Positions 7,840 to 11,644 of a stretch of 11,644 nucleotides of DNA are shown here, one piece after another. Positions within the stretch are counted from its first letter, which is position 1. Each line of letters opens with the position of its first letter. Origin of the DNA: an uncultured Clostridia bacterium (GTDB lineage Bacteria; Bacillota; Clostridia; Oscillospirales; Acutalibacteraceae). The stretch is from positions 1 through 11,644 of the forward strand of contig CANQSG010000055.1 in NCBI GenBank assembly GCA_947626485.1, in the 5' to 3' direction. Under the pieces are notes generated by a model. That model worked only from the letters and a program-made list of their open reading frames with translations. It did no database searches and had not been told where the DNA came from. The position numbers and the translations under genes are program-made.

Positions 7840-7877
7840 GCAAAGTTTTTTATTACATTTGTCATAGTTTTCTGTCA

Positions 7878-7886
7878 CCCCCCCCC
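7878..7886 (-). repeat. Nine-base G homopolymer upstream of the promoter
   Basis: Nine consecutive C on the plus strand (G on the transcribed strand) lie 38 bases upstream of the -35 box of the lipoprotein promoter, between the regulator's terminator and the promoter. Tracts of this kind are prone to slippage. Whether length varies here cannot be seen from one sequence. Confidence 0.9.
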
Positions 7887-7931
7887 GGTAATAATTGGCT
7901 GAATGCCTACCGCTCAACCGAAAAAGGCATG

Positions 7932-7965
7932 AAAAAAAGCGGCTTTCTTTCGAAAACCGCTTTTT
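7932..7965 (-). terminator. Rho-independent terminator of the regulator gene
   Basis: Stem 7934-7942 with 7957-7965 (AAAAAGCGG against CCGCTTTTT) continues past one mismatch into four more pairs with a TTTC/GAAA tetraloop-like top. On the minus strand the GC core is followed by seven T. It lies about 20 bases after the regulator stop. Five T on the other side mean it could also work on plus-strand transcripts, although no plus-strand gene ends here. Confidence 0.9.
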
Positions 7966-7987
7966 GGGGGGAATCCCGTGTAAAAAC

Positions 7988-9181
7988 TCAGAATTTTGTG
8001 AAATCGATCGGCTCGCTTTGCGGGTCGGCGAAGCGGCGGATCTGATTTTCGAGGTTCGGCAGCGTGATATAGTGCCGCAGCAGGTCGGCGAGGGCGTGCC
8101 AGCCGGCGCGCCCCGTCTTTTCCGTATAGATTTTTTTGCGGCGGTTGAGGGTTTGCTGCGACAGAAAGAGCCGGTCGGCGATCTGCGCGGCGGAATAGCC
8201 CTTGAGCAGCAGGTAAAAAATCAGGCGGTCGAGCTCCTTCGCGTCGGAAAAGAGCTCCTCGAGGGCGAAGATGTCCTTGAGCGCCGGATCGCTGCGGTGG
8301 TCGTAATGCGGCACGGGCGGGTGGGTCAGCGTGCATTCCCGCATCGGCGGCGGCGGATATTCGAGGTGGCGCGACCTGTTGCCGGTCGATTGCCGGACGA
8401 CGAGGTTGCAGTTGAGGAAGATCTGCACGCTCGAAAACTCGTCGCGATCGTGCGCGAGGGTGCGGTAGGCCTGAATGACCGCGTTTTTCTGGGCGTAGGT
8501 TTTGCAGGCGACGGTCGAGAGCGGATAACGGTAGAGCTCCGACATCTGGGTGCACATCCAGCCGATGAAAAATCGGTCTTTCAGATAGTCCGGGTCGCGC
8601 GAGAACATCGCGTCGAGGAAGGCGAGGGCGACGAAATCGTTCGGGAAATAGACCCCGTCGTATTCCGCGCGGCGGGCAAAGAAATCCTCGAAGCAGGCGG
8701 CGATGCCGGTTTTGATGGGAAAAATATCGTCGACGGAAAAGGCGAAGTTGACGCGATAGAAGCTGTCGACCTTGTTGACGTCGCTGTAAGAGTTGGCGTA
8801 AAACCCGAAGAAGGCGACGCGATCCTTGCCGTAGTCGTGAAAATATTCGTAGACCATCGAAGCCGCGGCGGCGTTATCGTCCGAAATGATGCTGCAGGAA
8901 TAGCGCGTCGCGAGGGGGTGATTCGACGACGTGATGCAGCAGACGGGAATACGGTGCTCCTGGCAGCGGCGCAGGCAATCCTCGTCCATATCAATGAGAG
9001 AGTCGCTGATCAAAACGAAGGCCTCGGGGTCGTCGAAGATCTCCGGCACTTCGTCGAGCGATTCGAACACCACGGTGGGGATCCGCTTTTGGTTCAAGCC
9101 CTTGATCGTCGAAAAGTTTTGCATGCTTTTGCCCCGCAGGAAATGGACGGGTTCGCGCCGTTTCAAAATATACAACGCCAA
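7988..9181 (-). CDS. Transcriptional regulator: LacI-type sensor domain with C-terminal LuxR-type HTH
   Basis: The 397-residue protein opens directly with the first strand of a type-1 periplasmic-binding fold (ALYIL) and shows strand-helix alternation: PTVVFES, FVLISDSLI, RIPVCCIT, SIISDDNAAAASMVYEYF, RVAFFGFY. The second lobe has the LacI/GalR signature: YDGVYFPNDFVALAFLDAM (174-192), FFIGWMCTQMSELYRYPLSTVACKTY split over 204-229, and LVVRQSTG at 260-267. Unlike LacI it has no N-terminal HTH; instead residues 314-371 (KELDRLIFYLLLKGYSAAQI, then LFLSQQTLNRRKKIY) match a LuxR/GerE HTH. Start is TTG: a TGA lies seven codons upstream in frame and AGGAGG is 11 bases before it. An ATC two codons earlier would be better spaced from that site. 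It sits alone between its own promoter and terminator. Control of the downstream lipoprotein/surface-protein genes in response to a sugar is inferred from position. Confidence 0.85.
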   Translation of the reverse strand: MALYILKRREPVHFLRGKSMQNFSTIKGLNQKRIPTVVFESLDEVPEIFDDPEAFVLISDSLIDMDEDCLRRCQEHRIPVCCITSSNHPLATRYSCSIISDDNAAAASMVYEYFHDYGKDRVAFFGFYANSYSDVNKVDSFYRVNFAFSVDDIFPIKTGIAACFEDFFARRAEYDGVYFPNDFVALAFLDAMFSRDPDYLKDRFFIGWMCTQMSELYRYPLSTVACKTYAQKNAVIQAYRTLAHDRDEFSSVQIFLNCNLVVRQSTGNRSRHLEYPPPPMRECTLTHPPVPHYDHRSDPALKDIFALEELFSDAKELDRLIFYLLLKGYSAAQIADRLFLSQQTLNRRKKIYTEKTGRAGWHALADLLRHYITLPNLENQIRRFADPQSEPIDFTKF

Positions 9182-9191
9182 AGTGATGCTC

Positions 9192-9197
9192 GCCTCC
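9192..9197 (-). promoter_or_regulatory. Shine-Dalgarno site of the regulator gene
   Basis: A perfect AGGAGG lies 11 bases before the TTG start and 5 bases before an in-frame ATC. Because an in-frame TGA precedes it, the site fixes the start to one of these two codons. Confidence 0.75.
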
Positions 9198-9237
9198 TGT
9201 CAGATTCCGCGCGGCCGGAAGAACGGATTTCTTTCTT

Positions 9238-9266
9238 ATTTTACACTGTTTTTTCGATTTTTTCAA
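9238..9266 (-). promoter_or_regulatory. Sigma-A type promoter for the regulator gene
   Basis: TTGAAA (9261-9266) and TAAAAT (9238-9243) on the minus strand are separated by exactly 17 bases, in an AT-rich island just after the hydrogenase terminator. The predicted leader to the TTG start is about 50 bases. Confidence 0.8.
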
Positions 9267-9316
9267 CCCCGAAACAGCGAAATTTTCAGCGGAAAAACGG
9301 GTCGTCGAAAACGAAA

Positions 9317-9352
9317 CTGCGGCACAGCGCCGGACTTGGCGCCGCACCGCAG
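9317..9352 (-). terminator. Terminator of the hydrogenase operon
   Basis: Arms 9317-9331 and 9338-9352 pair around a six-base loop. In the minus-strand RNA all 15 positions pair, with G-U wobbles in the middle; on the plus strand three of these are C-A mismatches. The stem is followed on the minus strand by TTTCGTTTTC, a broken T-rich tail. It starts 40 bases after the hydrogenase stop. The imperfect tail makes efficiency uncertain. Confidence 0.8.
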
Positions 9353-9392
9353 CGTTTTGCAATTTGTGTTTCGACGGTATCCCGGGAAACGC

Positions 9393-11138
9393 TTATTTTC
9401 CGCGCTTGATATAGGCGGTGTGGAGCACCTCGTGCGCCTTGTGGCTGCCCGGCTTGCCGAAGAACTCGCGATAGATCATTTGAATGTCGGGGTTCTCGTG
9501 CGACTTGCGGTAAGGCAGGTTGCGGTCGGCGTCGTAAAGCACCTTGGCGCGAATCGCGGGCAGGTCGACGTCGTTGCGCAGCTGCATCGGCTGGACGGGC
9601 TGGCCGCCGCCGTTGACGCAGCCGCCGGGGCAAGCCATGATCTCGATAAACTGGACGTCGAGCTCGCCGTTGCGCACCATGTCGAGCAGCTTGCCGGCGT
9701 TGCCGGTGCCGCTGGCGACCGCGACCTTGACCTCGAGATCGCCGAGCTGATAGGCGGCGGTCTTGATGCCCTCGGTGCCGCGGACGGCCTCGAAATCGAG
9801 CTTTTCAAGCGGCTTGCCGAGGATGGTTTCGGCAGCCGTGCGCAGCGCGGCTTCCATCACGCCGCCGGTCGCGCCGAAGATGGCGCCGGCGCCCGAGCCG
9901 ATGGAGAAGGGATTGTCGAATTTTTCGTCCGGCAGGGAGTTGAACTGGATGCCGGCGCGCTGGATCATCTTGCCGAGCTCGCGGGTCGTCAGGGCGAAAT
10001 CGACGTCGTAGATCCCCTCGCCCGCCGCCGACTGATGCGGACGGCGAATTTCGAACTTCTTCGCGGTGCAGGGGATGATCGAGACGAAGACGACGTCCTT
10101 CGGATCCCAGCCGTTCTTCTGCGCGAGGAAGGTCTTGGCGACGGCGCCGAACATCTGCTGCGGCGATTTGCAGGTCGAAAGATGGTCGACGAAATCGGGG
10201 TGATAATGTTCGCAATACTTGACCCAGCCGGGCGAGCAGGAGGTGATCATCGGCAGCTTGCCGCCGTTCTGGATGCGCTCGATGAGCTCGTTGGCTTCTT
10301 CCATGATGGTGAGGTCGGCGGCGAAGTTCATATCGTAGACGCCCTCGAAGCCGAGGCGTTTGAGGGCGGCGACCATCTTGCCCTCGACGTCGGTGCCCGG
10401 CGCGTTGCCGAAGCATTCGCCGAGCGTCGCGCGGACGGACGGCGCGGTGCAGACGAGCAGGTGCTTGGTCGGATCGCTCAAAACCTGCATGACCTCGGCG
10501 GTCTGATCCTTTTCGGTCAGGGCGCCGGTCGGGCAGGCGACGACGCACTGGCCGCAGGCGATGCAGGGGTTGTCGTTCAGCGGGGTCTCAAACGCGCAGC
10601 CGATGTGGGTATCGAAGCCGCGGTCGTTCGCGCCGATGACGGCGACGCCCTGGTTGGAGCGGCAGGCGGCGACGCAGCGGCGGCAGAGGATGCACTTCTC
10701 GTTGTCGCGCACTAAGAAGGGGGTGCTTTCGTCCTTCTCGTACTTGCTGCGCTCGCCCTCGTATTTATACTGGTCGTAGACGCCGAAATCCTTCGCGTAC
10801 TTTTGCAGCTCGCAGTTCTGGTTGCGCAGGCAGCTCAGGCAGTCCATTTTATGGTCGGACAGGATGAGCTCGAGGTTGATGCGGCGGGCTTTGAGCACGG
10901 CGGGCGAATTGGTGGAGATCTCCATGCCCTCGCTGACCGGCTGGACGCAGGCGGCGACGAGCGAGCGAGCGCCCTTGACCTCGACGAGGCAGATGCGGCA
11001 GGCGCCGATCTCGTTGATCTTTTTCATGTAGCAAAGGGTGGGAATGTCGATCGACGCGGCTTTGCAGGCCTCCAGAATCGTGGAGCCGCTCTCGACGGCG
11101 TAATCCCGCCCGTTGATTTTTACGTTAACCAAAGACAT
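9393..11138 (-). CDS. hndD: [FeFe]-hydrogenase catalytic subunit of an NAD(P)-linked (HndD/HydA-type) complex
   Basis: The 581-residue protein interconverts protons and H2 at an H-cluster in the cytoplasm, as part of a multimeric NADH (and probably ferredoxin) linked enzyme. Domains in order: plant-type [2Fe-2S] with Cys 36, 47, 50, 64; a His-ligated [4Fe-4S] with His 96 and Cys 100, 103, 109; two ferredoxin [4Fe-4S] sets at Cys 149/152/155/159 and 192/195/198/202; the H-cluster domain; and the small-subunit tail (GKPGSHKAHEVLHTAY). H-cluster motifs are TSCSPGW (299-305), IPCTAKKFE (355-363) and EIMACPGGCVNGGGQP (499-514, Cys 503 and 507). The first differs from the usual TSCCPxW by Ser302, and the second has Ile for Met. 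Full length for the M3 architecture. ATG follows AGGGAG at about 10 bases. It lies 18 bases after the NADH-binding subunit gene, so they form one operon. Bifurcation is inferred from the family, not visible directly. Confidence 0.95.
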   Translation of the reverse strand: MSLVNVKINGRDYAVESGSTILEACKAASIDIPTLCYMKKINEIGACRICLVEVKGARSLVAACVQPVSEGMEISTNSPAVLKARRINLELILSDHKMDCLSCLRNQNCELQKYAKDFGVYDQYKYEGERSKYEKDESTPFLVRDNEKCILCRRCVAACRSNQGVAVIGANDRGFDTHIGCAFETPLNDNPCIACGQCVVACPTGALTEKDQTAEVMQVLSDPTKHLLVCTAPSVRATLGECFGNAPGTDVEGKMVAALKRLGFEGVYDMNFAADLTIMEEANELIERIQNGGKLPMITSCSPGWVKYCEHYHPDFVDHLSTCKSPQQMFGAVAKTFLAQKNGWDPKDVVFVSIIPCTAKKFEIRRPHQSAAGEGIYDVDFALTTRELGKMIQRAGIQFNSLPDEKFDNPFSIGSGAGAIFGATGGVMEAALRTAAETILGKPLEKLDFEAVRGTEGIKTAAYQLGDLEVKVAVASGTGNAGKLLDMVRNGELDVQFIEIMACPGGCVNGGGQPVQPMQLRNDVDLPAIRAKVLYDADRNLPYRKSHENPDIQMIYREFFGKPGSHKAHEVLHTAYIKRGK

Positions 11139-11156
11139 CTGACTGATTCTCCCTTT

Positions 11157-11644
11157 CTATTTCTTCACGATCGCGCCGAACTTGCATTTTTCCATGCAGG
11201 CGCCGCACTTGATGCACTTGTTCGGGTCAATGCTGTGGGGTTGCTTGACCGAGCCGCTGATCGCGCCGACCGGGCAGACGCGGGCGCAGGCCGTGCAGCC
11301 CTTGCACTTGTCAGCTTCGATCTCGTAATGCATCAGGCTTTTGCAGACGCCGGCGGGGCACTTCTTGTCGACGACGTGGGCGACGTACTCGTCGCGGAAA
11401 TAGCGCATCGTCGAGAGCACCGGGTTGGGCGCGGTCTGACCGAGGCCGCAGAGAGACGCGGATTTGATGTGATTGCAGAGCTCTTCCATCTTGTCGAGGT
11501 CTTCGAGGGTGCCGTTGCCCGAGGTGATCTTGTTGAGCATCTCGAGCAGGCGCTTGGTGCCGATGCGGCAGGGGGTGCACTTGCCGCAGGATTCGTCGAC
11601 CGTGAATTCGAGGAAGAATTTTGCGATGTCGACCATGCAGGTGT
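11157..11644 (-). CDS. hndC: NADH-binding flavoprotein subunit of NAD(P)-linked hydrogenase, C-terminal part (5' end beyond window)
   Basis: The frame is open to the right edge and ends in TAG; about 162 codons are present. The first visible residues, TCMVDIAKFFLEFT, continue into DESCGKCTPCRIGTKRLLEM, the NuoF-type [4Fe-4S] site (SCGxCxPCR) completed by Cys in SLCGLGQ about 40 residues later. The C-terminus carries a two-cluster ferredoxin domain (CKGCTACARVCPVGAI and CIKCGACMEKCKFGAI). That addition separates HndC/HydB-type hydrogenase subunits from plain complex I NuoF. The FMN- and NAD-binding parts lie outside the window. The subunit passes electrons between NAD(H) and the hydrogenase subunit encoded immediately downstream. 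The internal ATG in the visible part is not the true start, because the conserved domain already extends to the edge. Confidence 0.93.
   Translation of the reverse strand, partial: TCMVDIAKFFLEFTVDESCGKCTPCRIGTKRLLEMLNKITSGNGTLEDLDKMEELCNHIKSASLCGLGQTAPNPVLSTMRYFRDEYVAHVVDKKCPAGVCKSLMHYEIEADKCKGCTACARVCPVGAISGSVKQPHSIDPNKCIKCGACMEKCKFGAIVKK

Noticed and set aside
7895..9409. Plus-strand frame of 504 codons over the regulator
   Set aside because: Antisense to a gene with a clear LacI-type and LuxR-type domain pair, and it reads through two terminators and a promoter.
8931..10715. Plus-strand frame of 594 codons over the hydrogenase gene
   Set aside because: Antisense to the conserved H-cluster domain, and it spans the intergenic terminator and promoter of two minus-strand units.

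Overview
The window looks like chromosomal DNA from a GC-rich, anaerobic, fermentative member of Bacillota (Clostridia-like, possibly a gut Oscillospirales-type bacterium). The support is an NAD-linked [FeFe]-hydrogenase operon, a Gram-positive style lipoprotein, a secreted giant protein carrying InlB (Listeria-Bacteroides) repeats, AGGAGG-type ribosome binding sites and sigma-A-like promoters. The placement is an inference from gene content, not a taxonomic match.

All convincing genes lie on the minus strand, so the locus reads from right to left. At the right edge is the C-terminal part of an HndC/HydB-type NADH-binding flavoprotein subunit. Eighteen bases later comes HndD/HydA, the catalytic [FeFe]-hydrogenase subunit. 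A strong hairpin about 40 bases past its stop (9317-9352) closes that operon.

A separate promoter (9238-9266) then drives a one-component regulator. It has a LacI-type sugar-sensing domain at its N-terminus but a LuxR-type helix-turn-helix at its C-terminus. A textbook terminator (7932-7965) ends this unit. Next comes a 340-base control region with a nine-base G tract, a good sigma-A promoter (7805-7839) and a 150-base leader with GC hairpins.

That promoter serves a family-1 solute-binding lipoprotein with a Gly-Thr/Ala tether. After it come a 16-bp intergenic stem-loop and a very large secreted protein: more than 2000 codons are present and it runs off the left edge. This protein alternates beta-sandwich, carbohydrate-binding-like modules with seven InlB-type repeats and ends, within the window, in a Pro/Thr/Asp-rich stalk.

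The working interpretation is that the hydrogenase is ordinary fermentative metabolism. The regulator, binding lipoprotein and giant surface protein may form a glycan sensing and capture locus. No ABC permease or ATPase gene lies in the window, so the lipoprotein is either an orphan that borrows a transporter or serves as a surface receptor.
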